A DNA stretch of 64,000 bases from Thalassia testudinum. Taxonomy: Eukaryota; Streptophyta; Magnoliopsida; Alismatales; Hydrocharitaceae. The position numbers and the translations under genes are program-made. Below the pieces are notes generated by a model. It did not search any database. It worked only from the letters and a program-made list of their open reading frames with translations, and was not told the DNA's origin. Each line of letters opens with the position of its first letter. The stretch's first letter is position 1. The stretch covers positions 2,604,001 through 2,668,000 of the forward strand of contig JAZHRO010000022.1 in NCBI GenBank assembly GCA_037157565.1. The letters are read 5' to 3'. Shown piece by piece: positions 45,286 to 57,239 of this stretch.

Positions 45286-46179
45286 TGATATTAGCATCGA
45301 AATGTGTATAATGGGAGTGATTATCTACAAGCGAATCTACACTAGTTTATCAAAAATTTATTATCCTAGGCTAAATCAGATTTTAGAATAGTCACTTTTA
45401 GGCCAAGGTCGAACTCAGGGAGGTGGGTTTTGGAATTAACCAGTTTCTACAAACTTCCTACAATCGCATCAATTCCTTTCACTTATTATATTTTTGGTTT
45501 TTTCTCGATTTTAGATTTTTTGGATATTCTTATCCTTAAGGTATACCCTGAACAGATGGTCCTTGGCTACAGGCCAAAATACTCAAAAATGGTCTCGCTA
45601 TAGGCGAGACCGTGTACCTACAAATCAAGAATTATCTTTTCTATTTTATACTTTTTTTTCTTTGCTTAATCAACAAAAATGAAAGAAAAAAATATAAAGT
45701 AAAGAAAAGAAATGTGGAATTGAAATGCTGGAAGGAAATGAATTGAAATTCTTAGCTTATTTATAAAAATGTATATATGTATATATATATAGGATATATA
45801 TATATATATATATATATAAAACTATATAATATATAATAAGAAGGTGAAATATTGAATCAAGGATTCAATGAAATGTAGCACAATGTTAGGTTAACCATTG
45901 TCTAGAGAGAAATGATTAACCTAGCTATGTGCCGTGTGCAGGTGTGGAGAGGACATGTCGGAGTGTGTGTGGAAGGCTTTGATGTGCGCGAATGTCGAGG
46001 ATATATGTGCAACTGGTACGAATATACCCACGATATATTGCATGGAGAGGGAAATGTACAGTATCGTGAATGTGAGTGTATATGTGAATGTGTGTATGAG
46101 GGAGTGTGTGAAATAGATATGTATATGTATAGATATAAATATGTGTGTGTATAAGTATATAGGTATATATATATATATA
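45286..46179 (-). mobile_element. Degenerate LTR remnant, fourth Athila-related family, with AT microsatellites
   Basis: It starts TGATATTAGC on the plus strand, parallel to B's TGATGAGC. On the minus strand it carries CACCTCCCTGAGTTCGACC (45403-45421), the U5-like motif of A, B and C. (TA)n tracts lie at 45771-45836 and 46160-46179, the latter being the MULE insertion site. The right edge is not defined. GT-rich sequence at 45940-46150 opens no real gene. Confidence 0.45.
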
Positions 46180-47090
46180 GGTAATGAGCCTATGAGAAGT
46201 TGCCATGGATGAGAACATGAGAATAATAGATCACAACGGTTGGATTACTCTAGAAAAAATAAAGGGTTGAAATTTAAGGTATTTTTCCTTCACTTTTCCC
46301 TCCCTCTCAACGACTGTTCCCCTCCCACTCTTGCCACCACCACCACCACCTCCATCACCATCGAAACCCACAGCACCCGTACTTCGGCGACAGCACCGCC
46401 TGCTCGCCCACAGCACCGCCCGCTCACCCGTTCGCTCCGGCGACACCACCGCCCGGCTTCCCTCCCTTCGAAGCTCCACAGCACCCCCACTCCAGCGACA
46501 GCACCACCTGCTCGCCCACAACACCACCCGCTCACCTGCTCGCTTTGGCAACTCTGCAACAGCTTCCCTCCCTTCGAGACCCTCGTCTCCTTCGGCCAGG
46601 TAACAAACCCTACTCTTCTTCTCCGTCAACCCCCACCACCACCACGGCTACCCCTCCTCTTCTTTTCCCTCAACCCCACCACCCACCACCTTAGCCGACT
46701 CCCTCCTCCCCTTCCTCTCACCCCTCGGCCCCCTTTACCACCGCCATCGCCCCTCCTCTTCTTCTCCCTCAACCCCACACCCATTGCCACAGCCAACTCC
46801 TTCCTCCCTTCCCTCTCACCCCTCCGCCCCTATCTACCAGTGCCTCTCACCCCTCCAGCAAATCCCCTCCGCCCCCCACCACCCCTCCGGCCCCCTTTAC
46901 CACCGCCGCCGCCCCTCCTCTTCTTCTCCCTCAACCCCATCACCCATCGCCACAGCCAACTCCTTCCTCCCTTCCCTCTCACCCCTCCGCCCCCATCTGC
47001 CAGCACCTCTCACCCCTCCAGCAAATCCCCTCTGCCCTTCACCACACCTACCCCCTCTTCCTCAACCCCACAACCACTGATCCCCCAAAT
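46180..47090 (+). repeat. Left terminal inverted repeat of the MULE, with tandem repeats
   Basis: It matches 53040-53745 in reverse. It contains CCAC/ACC trinucleotide runs (46330-46360) and a CTCCTTCGGCCAG/GTAACAA stretch near 46590 that looks like a splice donor and is kept in both repeats. A unit beginning CCCCTCCTCTTCTTCTCCCT recurs with a 163-bp period (46749, 46912), after a shorter variant at 46651. The Pro-rich frame 46240-47154 follows this repeat structure and is not called as a gene. Confidence 0.7.
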
Positions 47091-47600
47091 TCTCTCTTTC
47101 TCTGCTGCGTCACCAAATCTTCTCCCCCACTGCAACTCCCTTCTTCTCCTATGAAAAGAGGGCAGCGAATCCCCTCTGCCCCCCACTGCACCTCCCCCCT
47201 CTTCCTCAACCCTACGACAGCCCATCGCCATCTTCTCCCTCAACTCCGCCACCGCTCGCTGCCCTCTTTTCAGAAAGAAAATTGGCATAAGTCAGGTCCA
47301 TGTCCCTTGTATCAACTAATTTTCAATATTTGTTTGCTTTCACTGTCATTTACATCCTCTAGAATCTTTTCTATATTCCATTTATTCCCTTTGTAATGAT
47401 TGTGGATGTTGCAGATGTGCATCAACATTTGCAGGTGTTGTGCATCAACATTTAAGTTTTTTTTTTAATCCTATGAATGATGTTTTTTTAAATTCAAAAT
47501 TGAAATAGGAGCATTAGATTGATGTGCATTTGATTGATTTATTTTTTTAATGTCACTATTTGTAAGTACTAATTTTTTAATAATGGGCATAATGTAGTTA

Positions 47601-49967
47601 ATGGATAGAAGAGAAGAAGACATAACGATGGATTCAGAGTCTCATAAAATCATTGGTGATCAATCTTTTATTATTGACATTTCGGATCCAAACTTAAATG
47701 AGGTATCTGAAAAGTAATTTTTAAATAGTAGAAAATGTCAATGCAATCCTTATATTAATTATAATTGATTTTAAATCATCCTACAATATAGTCAATTGGA
47801 ATCACATATGGTAGAAGATCCAAGACCAGTAATGATAGATGAATCCACTTCTTCAACAATCAATGAATTGATACAAACTATTGACATGTTATTTGATTAT
47901 ATTGAAGAAGCTTGGATGTTTTATAAAAGATATGCCCATAGTGTTCGTTTTAGTGTAAGAAGATCGACAGAAAATAAAGACAGTAAAACAAATACGGTGA
48001 TCCGTAAATATTTCATATGCTTAAAGTAAGGATTTAAAGAAGAGAAGAAAAAATCACATGGTCTTGAAATCGAAAAAGGAAAGAATGCAAAAAGGATTGG
48101 TATTACAAGAGAGGGTTGTGAAATAGCTTTGGCAATAAAGAAAAACTCAAATGAAAAGTGGCTAGCTTTCAAATTCATTGAGAATCATAATCATGAACTA
48201 GCTCTCCACAAGAGAGTCATTTCTTGAGATTTAAAAGACATGTTACATTCTCCACATAAATCTTTGCATCGTGTAAACTCTGAATGTAATGTGTCTTCAT
48301 CAAAGATGATGCATATTTGGAAAAAATAAGTTGGTGGTTATAAAAATATTAGTTGTTTTGAGAGAGATTTGAGAAATTATGAAAAGTGCCTATGAGAATC
48401 TTTAATGCAATTAGATACTCTTATCTTTATTGAAAATTTGGAAGAAAAAAAGAGAACGCATCCATCCTTTTATTATGCTTATGAACTAGATGAAGAAAAT
48501 AAATTGAAGCACATTTTTTTGGGCAGATGGCATTTCAAGAAAAATTATGCTCTTTTTGGATATGTTATAGTTTTTGATACAATATATGAGACAAACAAGT
48601 ATTGCATGATTTTTGCTTCATTTACTGGGGTAAATCATCATAGGCAATCGATTATCTTTGGTGCAGGATTGCTACAGAATGAAAAAATAGAATCATTTGC
48701 ATGGTTATTTTCGAAATTTCTAGAAGCCATGGATGGTCACCAAATGGATTCAATAATTACATATCAAGATCCTGCTATGATGGCAGCAATAAAGATTGTT
48801 TTTGACAAGTCCACTCATAGATTTTGCATGTGGTACATATTAAAAAAAGTTCAGAAAAAGTTGGAGTAGCTTTAGCATCTAATGAGAATTTTCAAAGTAA
48901 ATTCAAATCATGTGTTTGATTTTGAAAGGTTGTGGAAAGAGGTGATCCAAGAATTCAACTTAGAAAATAAAAATTGGTTCGCACAAATATATGACATAAG
49001 CAATATGTGGATACCAGCATATTTTAGGGAAATGTTTTGGATCGGTATGAGCACTCAATGATCTGAAAGTATGAATTCCTTTTTCGATCACTTTGTGAAT
49101 AAAAAATTCAGCTTGGTTGAATTTTGGATGCATATTGATAATACTATAGATCATCAAAGACAAAAGGAGTTGGAAGTCGATTACAAGACGTTATACTCAC
49201 GACCTGAATTGAAATTTGATGATGAGATTGAGAAGCAAATGGCAACTTTGTTGACACGTGAGAATTTTTATTTATTTCAAGATGAGTTGAATGCATCTTA
49301 CATGCGTTGTATCACAAAAAAATCAAAGAAGATGACACAAGCATTCAGTTAGATACAGAAAAAAAGAAAGATTTGTCATTGAAGAGAGAAGTTATCTATG
49401 ATAATGTGAACAAAGTGGCAAAATGCACCTGGAAATTCTGAGTGTCAGGGCATTCCATGTCAGCACATACTTGTTTTGAGATGGGATTTGCTTGAGTCAT
49501 TATCAACCTATTACATCATGAATAGATGGACCAAGAATGCTACAAAAAGGCATATGTTTGACAGTCAAGGAAACAAGCTAATGGATTTCTCCAATGCTGT
49601 GAATTGCCTAAATATAGTTCAATTATGGGATGGCTTCTCGAGGTGTCTACATTTAGCTGGCAAGTCAAATGAGCCATATCTTATGGCAAAGGACGTGGTC
49701 AATGATCTTGAGAAGAAATTAAAGGAATGCCTAACAATAAAAGGTGATGGTGGATGTTCAAACCAAAGTTCAAGAATCATGACTTATAAAGCCCCATCAG
49801 AAATAATTATTCTTCCCCCAGAAGTTTCAAAAATAAAGGGAAGTGGTAAAAGACTAAAAGGTGGAAAAGAAAAGGCCATGAAACAACAACCAAAGCCTCC
49901 AAGACTATGTAAAGCATGTGGAGAGCTATTATTTTATGATAATCGAAATTGTCTACAAAAGATATAG
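47601..49967 (+). pseudogene. FAR1/FHY3-type MULE transposase
   Basis: Exon 1 (47601-47714) starts MDRREEDITMDS and appears to splice at AAAA/GTAATT to 47789. A FAR1 DNA-binding domain follows with AWMFYKRYAHSVRFSVRRST and WLAFKFIENHNHELA. The MULE catalytic domain (48520-48870) has VFDTIYETNKY (first Asp), ASFTGVNHH and SFAWLFSKFLEAM. The second catalytic position reads TYQDPAM where TDQDPAM is usual, and the conserved His of MWHI is Tyr. SESMNSFF (third acidic residue) is at about 49060. A SWIM-like GIPCQHIL lies near 49450 and a CKACGE cysteine motif at the end. At least eight in-frame stops occur. Confidence 0.85.
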
Positions 49968-51390
49968 GTAATTATTACTTGTCTATTTTATCATATTATG
50001 TTTTTCTTCATGCTAAATTAAGTTACTTATATGTTTTTCTTTAACCTATAGAAGATGCATGTGATGGTTTTTTATGTAATGAATGGGACAACACCAATTT
50101 TCTCATTGTCCAATTTTGAAGAAGCATCCCAATTTTGTTTCGGTAAGATATCACATTCATCTTCAATTCACTTAATTTTTTTCCTATTAAGATTTGATGA
50201 TTGACTTTTAACCCTCCCCCTCCTGCAGATCTAGTTGTACCATTAATTCAGCTAACTTTAGTCACAAATGCAAACCCAAAAATGCAAAAGGTAAAAACTT
50301 GAGGGCCTTGTCATACATTTTATGAACCAAGAATAAAGAGTTCTTGTTGCATGATGAATTTAACTATTCTTTTAAATCTATCATCTTTTTGACTTGCAAG
50401 TGCTAGGCAAGAGAGTTATGGTCATGAAGATCTCAACAGGTTCATATTTTCACCGGCTTGATTAAGGCCACAATTGTTTCCTCGGGCTAGCTGATGTCTA
50501 CGAGCTATGGCCATGAAGTCTTTTAGTGAAAATTGGAAAGCACGAAGAGTTGTTTTCCTTCCGTAACAGGGTCTGAAATGCCTTTGCAAGTTGTATTAAC
50601 TTGATGTCGTTGTGGTAGTTTTAATCATACAATTTTGTGATTGATGATATTTCAGTGGTTGATGTTAGGATTCACCTTGTGGGTTGCATTTAGTTTATCA
50701 TATAAGCAACTTAAGTTTTGTCTTCTGAAGATATTTGAAATGTTCCTTTTCTTGCTTACAATTAGATCTGGTATCCACTTTGCCATTATTGTTTTATTGA
50801 TCGATTAGAAAACAATTTAGGGAACTTTTCATTAGAAATTCTCCAGGTGATGACTGATAACTGAATCTTCCTAAGTGGTGCAAAACATGATTGATACATG
50901 AATCTTCCTTAGAATGAATGCATTAATGTTTTGGATGACTAATAATTGAATCTGAAAATGGAAGATACATTCTTAATGAAACTAATATCATTAAGGGCAT
51001 ATGCATTCTTGTTAGCAAAGTTGATAACTTGATATACACTTGATATCTACTAAAAATAATTTCAAGTGGATCTTTTTTCAAAAGAGTGAAAGGATGACTA
51101 TTCAAGTTGCGTAAAAAACTTCTAAGGTGATTTACAGAGGAAAACAATCAATAATATGTGCAACTATATAGTTAGTGCTATCAAAGCTGAGAGGTGCTTG
51201 AAGGCACCAAGGACATTGGTTCAAAATGATACTTTCAACGTTATGGACATTGCTTTGAATTCCACTTGCATGGACATTGCTTCCAATTCCATTGTAATCA
51301 CGAGAAGGAATATGATTCATCAACATGAATATCCATATTAGAGTAGTTCTCCTGCATTGTATGTGAGGCCTTCTGCTTCACGAGAAGCAT
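49968..51390. other. MULE interior without recognisable gene
   Basis: AT-rich DNA between the transposase and the palindrome. A donor-like ATAG/GTAATT follows the last transposase codons, and a pyrimidine-rich acceptor-like run precedes CAG at about 50228, so a 3' untranslated exon is possible. I see nothing else. Confidence 0.4.
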
Positions 51391-51396
51391 GTTATG

Positions 51397-51562
51397 GTTC
51401 TGGATTTTGAATTTCAAATCAAATGTTCCATCAAAGTCTACCCAACATATTGACATATGTTGGGTAGACTTTGATGGAACATTTGATTTGAAATTCAAAA
51501 TCCAGAACATATATTGGGTGGACTTTGATGGAACATTTGATTTGAAATTCAAAATCCAGAAC
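51397..51562. repeat. Perfect 54-bp palindrome plus a third arm copy
   Basis: Arm 1 (51397-51450) and arm 2 (51455-51508) are exact reverse complements over 54 bases with a four-base TGAC spacer. Arm 3 (51509-51562) is a direct repeat of arm 2 with two differences. The arm starts GTTCTGGATTTTGAATTTC. A transcript would form a long hairpin. It could be a small-RNA precursor, a fold-back insertion or an assembly artefact. Confidence 0.9.
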
Positions 51563-51768
51563 CTAGGGAATGAGCACTCGGACAAGAAAGAACTTAGGGA
51601 ATAAGGTTGGAATGAGCACTTGTTATCCTAAAAAAGTACTGGTTATTGGCTCATATGTTTCTTGATCTATTTTCTCGACCAATCTCGTATGACTTATAAT
51701 ATAAATTGTTATCCTAAAAGGGCAGGAACCCTAGGTGTAACACATGTTTCACTAGCTTTAACTTGCCA

Positions 51769-52602
51769 ATGTTAATTTTTAGACTGAGCCTTGAATTGGG
51801 ATATGCAGTTTTTTCGGATTTCATTCATCCACTGTCTGGAAATTGCGATACTTCTACGACCAGAGGAGCAATGAGAAAAGTTTTGGAAATTCTCCGTAAA
51901 ATGTTTTTGCACTCCAAACATGAGAACCATGTTAAGGTCATAAAACAGTTGTCTCAAATTGTTAGAGATGCTAATAATTTTCGGCAGCAGATGGTGATGA
52001 TTCCCCCAGTGACATCCTTCCTTTTATCATCTATTGAGAATGTTATGCAGAAAATGGATCGCACACCCACTCAAACTTTGGTTGCAATGAACAGAAAGCT
52101 TGATGGTGTGACAGTAGTGCCACAATTACCTATATTCATTACATGTAAAAGAGCTCCATTAATCAACAGGCTGCAGCAGAAATATCAGGAGTTTCTTGTT
52201 GCACTTGAACATGGGGATGAGCTGCCAAAACCACTTGCTAAGGCTCTGTCTGTTGCGAGTTTAACTCTCGAGGAAAAAGAAAGGCTCCCAGGTATCCCAA
52301 CTACAGATTTCTTTCCCTTTATACCTAAAATTGAAGCATTGCAGAATGATAACCCGATGGCTATCTGGTCAATCCCAAAAGTTAATCCCAAATCCTTAGT
52401 CCACATCTTTTTCTCCAATCTGGAACACATACAACTAAGATCAAAAGCAAATCAAACAACAAAAAAATCGATTCCTTCCAATAACAGTAACACAAGTAAT
52501 TGTAGAATACCAACACATCTTTTTCTTCAATCTGGAATACACACAACTGACATAAAAAATAAAACAAACAGCAAAAAAACATCTACACGGCACGACCCTT
52601 AA
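51769..52602 (+). pseudogene. Gene-like fragment inside the MULE, possible capture
   Basis: An open frame of about 278 codons from the ATG at 51769. Residues 1-200 look like a real helical protein: RLSLELGYAVFSDFIHPLSG, LRKMFLHSKHENHVKVIKQL, RQQMVMIPPVTSFLLSSIEN and LINRLQQKYQEFLVALEHGD. I do not recognise the family. The last 80 codons are Asn/Lys/Thr-rich, and the DNA there contains two diverged direct repeats (52402 and 52512) around CACATCTTTTTCT(C/T)CAATC, so the C-terminus is not native. It lies between MULE ends beside the transposase, as expected for a Pack-MULE capture. It could instead be an accessory MULE gene. Confidence 0.45.
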
Positions 52603-53039
52603 GTTCCTCCTTCCTTTCGAACTCGTTGTTGTTGTTGCATATGAACCTCGTGTGTTTGCCAGCCATCGCAAGCTCGACCCTTCTCTCCACCATGGACATC
52701 TCGCTGGGCCCGTGGCACAGCTCATCCAGCAGGACCCATAGTCCACCTCACCTTCCTCGTAGCAAGAATCACTTTCCATCCCTTCCTACTACTCCTCCTC
52801 ATTGTTGCAAGAGCTCGTGTTGGCCCTCGTGGACCACGCCGACGAGCAAGCCTCATCCTCAGGGCTGCTCCCTTCAAATGTCAAGGCTGAACAGATGGCG
52901 ATCTGGAGAGAGGGGTGTCATGAGCATCGGATAGATAGAGAGACGAGAGGAGCGGGTGCTAGAGAGATGAAGGACGAGAGGGCAGCGATCTGCAGAGAGG
53001 GTCAGGTGGCGCGCGCCCGAGAGAGAGAAAGAGAGAGAG
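52603..53039. other. Spacer between captured fragment and right inverted repeat
   Basis: Several overlapping frames exist on both strands, none convincing. 52960-53040 is a GAGA-rich low-complexity tract. Confidence 0.4.
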
Positions 53040-53745
53040 GTGACAGACTCAGTTAAGGGAGAAGAGGAGGATGGCCGGTCCTGGGGTTGAGGAAGAGGGG
53101 AAGAGGTGTGGTGGGGGAAGAAGAGGGGAGGAGGGTGACAGGAGGCTGAAGGGATTCAGCGAAGGGGATTCGTCGAAGGGGTGAGAGGCGATGGCAAAGG
53201 GGGTGAGAGGGGAGTCGCCGGGGAGAGGTGGGCAGAGGGGTGAGAGGGAGGGGAGGAGGGAGTCGACTATGGCAGAGGGTGGTGGGGTTGAGGGAGAAGA
53301 AGAGGAGGGGTGGCGGCGGTGGTGGTGGGGGTTGACGGAGAAGAAGAGTAGGGGTTGTTACCTGGCCGAAGGAGACGAGGGTCTCGAAGGGAGGGAAGCC
53401 ATTGCAGAGTCGCCGGAGCGGGTGGGCGAGCGGGCGGTGGTGTCGCGGGTGCCGTGGGGTTTCGAAGGGAGGGAAGCCCGGCGGTGGTGTCGCCGGAGCG
53501 GGCAGGCGAGCGAGCGGTGGTGTCGCCGGAGTGGGGGTGCTGTGGGTTTCGATGGTGATGGAGGTGGTGGCGGTGGTGGTGGTGGTGGTGGTGAGAGTGG
53601 AGGGCAACAGTCGTTGAGACGGAGGGAGAACTGAAAGAGAAATACCTTCAATCTCAACTCTTTATTTCTTTTAGAGTAATATAACCGGTGTGATCTATTG
53701 TTCTCATGTTCTTATCCAAGGAGACTTTTTATAGGATTATTATCC
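53040..53745 (-). repeat. Right terminal inverted repeat of the MULE
   Basis: Reverse complement of the left repeat. It keeps CTCCCTC(C/A)GTCTCAACGACTGT, the CACC runs (53565-53590 as GGTGGT), the CTTCCCTCCCTTCGA words and the CCAG/GTAACA donor-like site at about 53365. It differs by several indels in the GC-rich part. Confidence 0.75.
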
Positions 53746-54422
53746 TCTATATATATATGTGGGTGAGTGTGAATATGTGTATAAATGTGTGTGTAGGCGT
53801 ATGTGTGTGTGTATATGGGTGTGTGTGAGTGGAGAGGTGAGAGTGAGTGAGTACGCGAGAGTGCTCGCGTGAGGGAGTGGGTGAGAGTGAGGTTGAGGGA
53901 GCAGCATCGGCTGGAGGTGGTCACGGCGAGGAGAGAGAGGGTGCGGGTGTTAGTCGCTCTGAGACGGATTTTAAAATCATTGTGTTGTAGTATAGATCGA
54001 ATCAGTGCGAAAAACAGATAAATTTATAACTTGAATATCAGCAATAATGTCAGAGGTTATTCGCTGGGAGCAAGTGGCAAATATGAATCTTAAGGTCACA
54101 ATATATAAGCAAAAACTTAATTCAGAATGATATATCAAGTAATCAAGTATCAATGTGAAAAATAATAGGATAAAATGATGATTTGAATCATCAATTACCC
54201 TTATACAATATTACCAAACAAATGCAAATCAAGTTATGCCAAGATAAGCTCGAAGAAGGATTTCCAGACGTCTGATAATCTGATCAGACATCTTAAATGT
54301 TTGATGCTACAGTGCTTTTCAAGCCTCGCTCCTCTTCCGTTCTTCTTCTTCTGTGCCTTCTCTTTCTCTTCCTCTCTACGACTCTCCTCTTCTTCGACCT
54401 TCTTCTTTGCGCACAGGGGAGA
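53746..54422. other. MULE flank and possible older LTR fragment
   Basis: 53746-53980 is a TG/GA-rich microsatellite-like continuation of the DNA left of the MULE. 54000-54235 is AT-rich with nothing recognised. At 54267 and 54287 GACGTC and GACATC sit 20 bp apart, followed by TTAAATG as in D's LTR at 57105. This may be part of another LTR of that family into which D inserted. Confidence 0.4.
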
Positions 54423-57142
54423 TGTTACGACCCAGTTTTCGAATCCCTACAGGACCCGAGACCGGCTCGCCTCGACTAATCCCAAGATCTGGTTGTCCAA
54501 CAAGAAATAACCAAAAGCAGGGAAATAAACCATATTCACACATGCGATATAACTAAGCAGAAGAAACGTACAAAGTAGTAAAGGAAATAGAACAGCTGTC
54601 TCAGTACATTCTACTACAACAACAACATCAACGAAAAGTGGAAAGTAAACAGTAGTAGTAGCAGAACAGTAACTAGGAGTCCATTACTTACTACAATAGT
54701 AGAGAAAAAGAAAGGAAGTACTGAAGAAAAATTATGGTTGGACTCGACTGGGCCCAGCACCGTCCGCAGCCGGAAACTTGGGCTGCTCAACTCCTGATCC
54801 TGAATAGTGTTATGAAAAGACAAAGTCAGCGAATGCTTAATAGAATGGTATCTATATTATTTAAGTACCAAAACAGTAAAAGCAACACGTTTAATTCTCA
54901 TTTTCATTTATCTGTATTATATATTTCCGTTTCACCTATTTCTCGAAGTATCCAGATATTTCTTGATCTTGCATGTTCCTTGTGGGAACGATCTTGATTG
55001 CAATCTTTTTCCTATAATAGAAGGTACACATGGTGCTCTCTTGGCCGAGAGAGTCCCCCGTGGTAGTCCTACACCCAGTCAACCACCCCGAGGTCACTGT
55101 CAAGACGTAGCGGTGACTACGGCACGCGTGATAAGCACACAGGTAGCTACCCCGCACTTACACGCGGTTAGTCGTTTTCGCTAGCGGGTATGCCTAAAGT
55201 ACAGCACGGAATAGTATAGGGCCTTGCCTTGTCAGAACAGGGGTCTCGCCCTTCAGAACTAAATAGGGGTCTCGCCCCTCCACAGTCCGCACACCCTTGT
55301 CTGATTACCCCGGTTTGCCCAGAGGGCCTAACAAGTCGGTGTAGGGTGGCTAGAAGAACCCTGGGCCCCATGGGGTGGCTAGCTCTCTCCCTACACTAGT
55401 AGCTCGCCTCGGTACCACGTACGCGAGGGCCAACATGAGTTGGTGTAGAGTGGTTAATCCTAACCCCGGGTCTCAACCCAAGGGAGGCTAGCTCCGCTCT
55501 ACACAAAGGGGACAGTCGCTCTCCTTGGTACCACGTACTCAAGGGCCAGCACACTTCCCATCCACATTCCAGGTTTCCGTCTATCCACAGGAGTTCTACT
55601 CCTAATTTCCCGTAGGGTTCATGCTCATGTTCACCTCATTTATCATGATCCAGATCTCATGTTTCATAATTCATTTCTTATCCATATACAAGGAGCTCAT
55701 GTTTTCATAATTCAATTCTTAATACATGTAACTAGTAATTTCACAGGTAAGTGTTCATTAAATACAGGCAGCTCATATTCTAATAGGCAACTCACAAGTA
55801 TGATACAGGCAATTTCTAGCAGTTTATTTCAATCACGCATGTAAGTAAACCATACAGTACAAACGGTTCACTCATTTATCTACCCTAAGGTTCATTCCAC
55901 ATCCTAGAGTTTCAATTGGGCTAATTCTACCAAGCACATTCTTAGTCAAATATTAATAACTGGATTAAACCACTCTACCAGGAAATATAGGAGTAATGGG
56001 GGCTTGAACCGCAGACCCAGACGTCTCTGCGAGCCCCAAACACGCAGCAGGCTGAAACCCTATACCAGGGAATACATCACAAAAGGAGAGTTCAGAATAG
56101 TGTATAACAGACTCGAGTACGTAGAGGAACTCGAAAGGAAAGTGCAAGTATTTCGTTTGCATAAAACGAACCCTGATCGGACCCTAAATAGGTAAAAAAC
56201 GTGCCTACTATTCAAAATCAGACGTCTGGGAATAATCCCAGATATCTTAAAAGGCGTCAGATCTTACCTTATGTTCCTGCGGTATTCTCAGACGTTCAGA
56301 CCTTCTCTGCGATCATCTGAAGATAGTTCTAGACGTCGGACAATGTCTCCAATCGTCTTGACACACCTCCGGATGTCTGGTGATGTGATCAGATGTCCAA
56401 AAACACGTGGGAAAGCGTTCCACGTGCCTTCCCAAGGACCTTTACCTACGTACGAAAATCGCAGGTCCAAATCAGGCCAAACCAAGCTTCTGCGGTGAGG
56501 CCTGCATGGCCGTAACAGCGAAAAAGCACGTACCTCAGCACTGCGGGTACTTTCAGACATCCGGTCCCAAACTCAAACGTCCAGCTACCGCCTCGGTCAT
56601 CTGGTCGACTCTCCAGATTTCTGATATTGGAAAAATCCCAGTATCAGAACCTCTCCCGTGAGCTATCTCCTTCGAGAGCTCGCCCGCATGAGCTTCCGCA
56701 ACCCCTCTCCATGGCTGCAGAGGGTCGGAAGTCGCCTCCTCGAGCCCCTCCGAGTCCCGCCGAGCCTCCACCAAAGCTCCGCCGAAGGTCCACTGACCTT
56801 GGGCCTCCTCCTCCCACGCTCTCCTCCTTCCTCCCTCTGGCTCTCCCTCGCTCGCCCTCCACTCGCCTCACTGGAGATCTGAAGGTGGTGGTGGCTGGTG
56901 GTGTGAGGAGAGGAGTAAGGGAAAAGGGGGTACAAATAGGAGGGTGTGGGGTTTACGGTTCTGGGGAGATGAGGAAGAGAGAGAGGAAGGAATGGTCTCT
57001 ACGCGTCGCCCGCGTGCAAAGCGCAGTGCACAGTACAAAAATTCCACTTTCAGATGTCCAGGAACGGGTCTAGACGTCTGGTCAGACATCTGACCGAAAC
57101 TCCAGACGTCTTAAATGGTTAAAAGTGTAACGGGTCATTACA
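54423..57142 (-). repeat. 3' LTR of element D
   Basis: A 2720-bp LTR. GACGTC-type sites or decayed forms occur with 20-bp spacing: 57105, 57085, 57073, 57053, then 56392, 56372, 56352, 56332, 56311, 56291, 56241 and 56221. Many are now GATGTC or GACATC, as expected from C-to-T decay. The GC-rich frames at 56627-57073 are LTR shadows. It aligns with E1, E2 and the right LTR. Confidence 0.85.
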
Positions 57143-57239
57143 TCATAACGAACTTAAAGGAAGTTTCGTCCTCGAAACTTGAGCTAGCTAGGGTGTGGAA
57201 AAAGGAACATAAAACGCATAACAAACTTAAAGAGGACTG

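Larger units (their letters stand above)
46180..53745 (+). mobile_element. Mutator-like DNA transposon with long terminal inverted repeats
   Basis: Ends are inverted copies: GGTAATGAGCCTATGAGAAG on the left, and on the right, reverse complemented, GGATAATAATCCTATAAAAA. Both then continue into GAACATGAGAA(T/C)AATAGATC. The inverted repeats run roughly 700-900 bp. Inside lie a decayed FAR1/MULE transposase, a 54-bp palindrome and an unrelated gene-like fragment. It sits in an AT microsatellite, so the 9-bp target duplication typical of MULEs cannot be read with certainty. Confidence 0.8.

Noticed and set aside
46240..47154. 304-codon Pro/Thr/Ser-rich frame
   Set aside because: It lies in the MULE inverted repeat, follows tandem repeats of a 163-bp unit, and matching frames open on both strands of both repeats.
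53191..53634. Gly/Arg/Val-rich plus-strand frame
   Set aside because: Antisense of the right MULE inverted repeat, low complexity, mirrored at 46240-46640.
46171..53754. Exact 9-bp target duplication of the MULE
   Set aside because: Both flanks are TA microsatellite, so any match is uninformative.
54418..54422. Target duplication for element D
   Set aside because: The left flank (GGAGA) is visible, but the outer end of the right LTR is beyond the window, so no comparison is possible.
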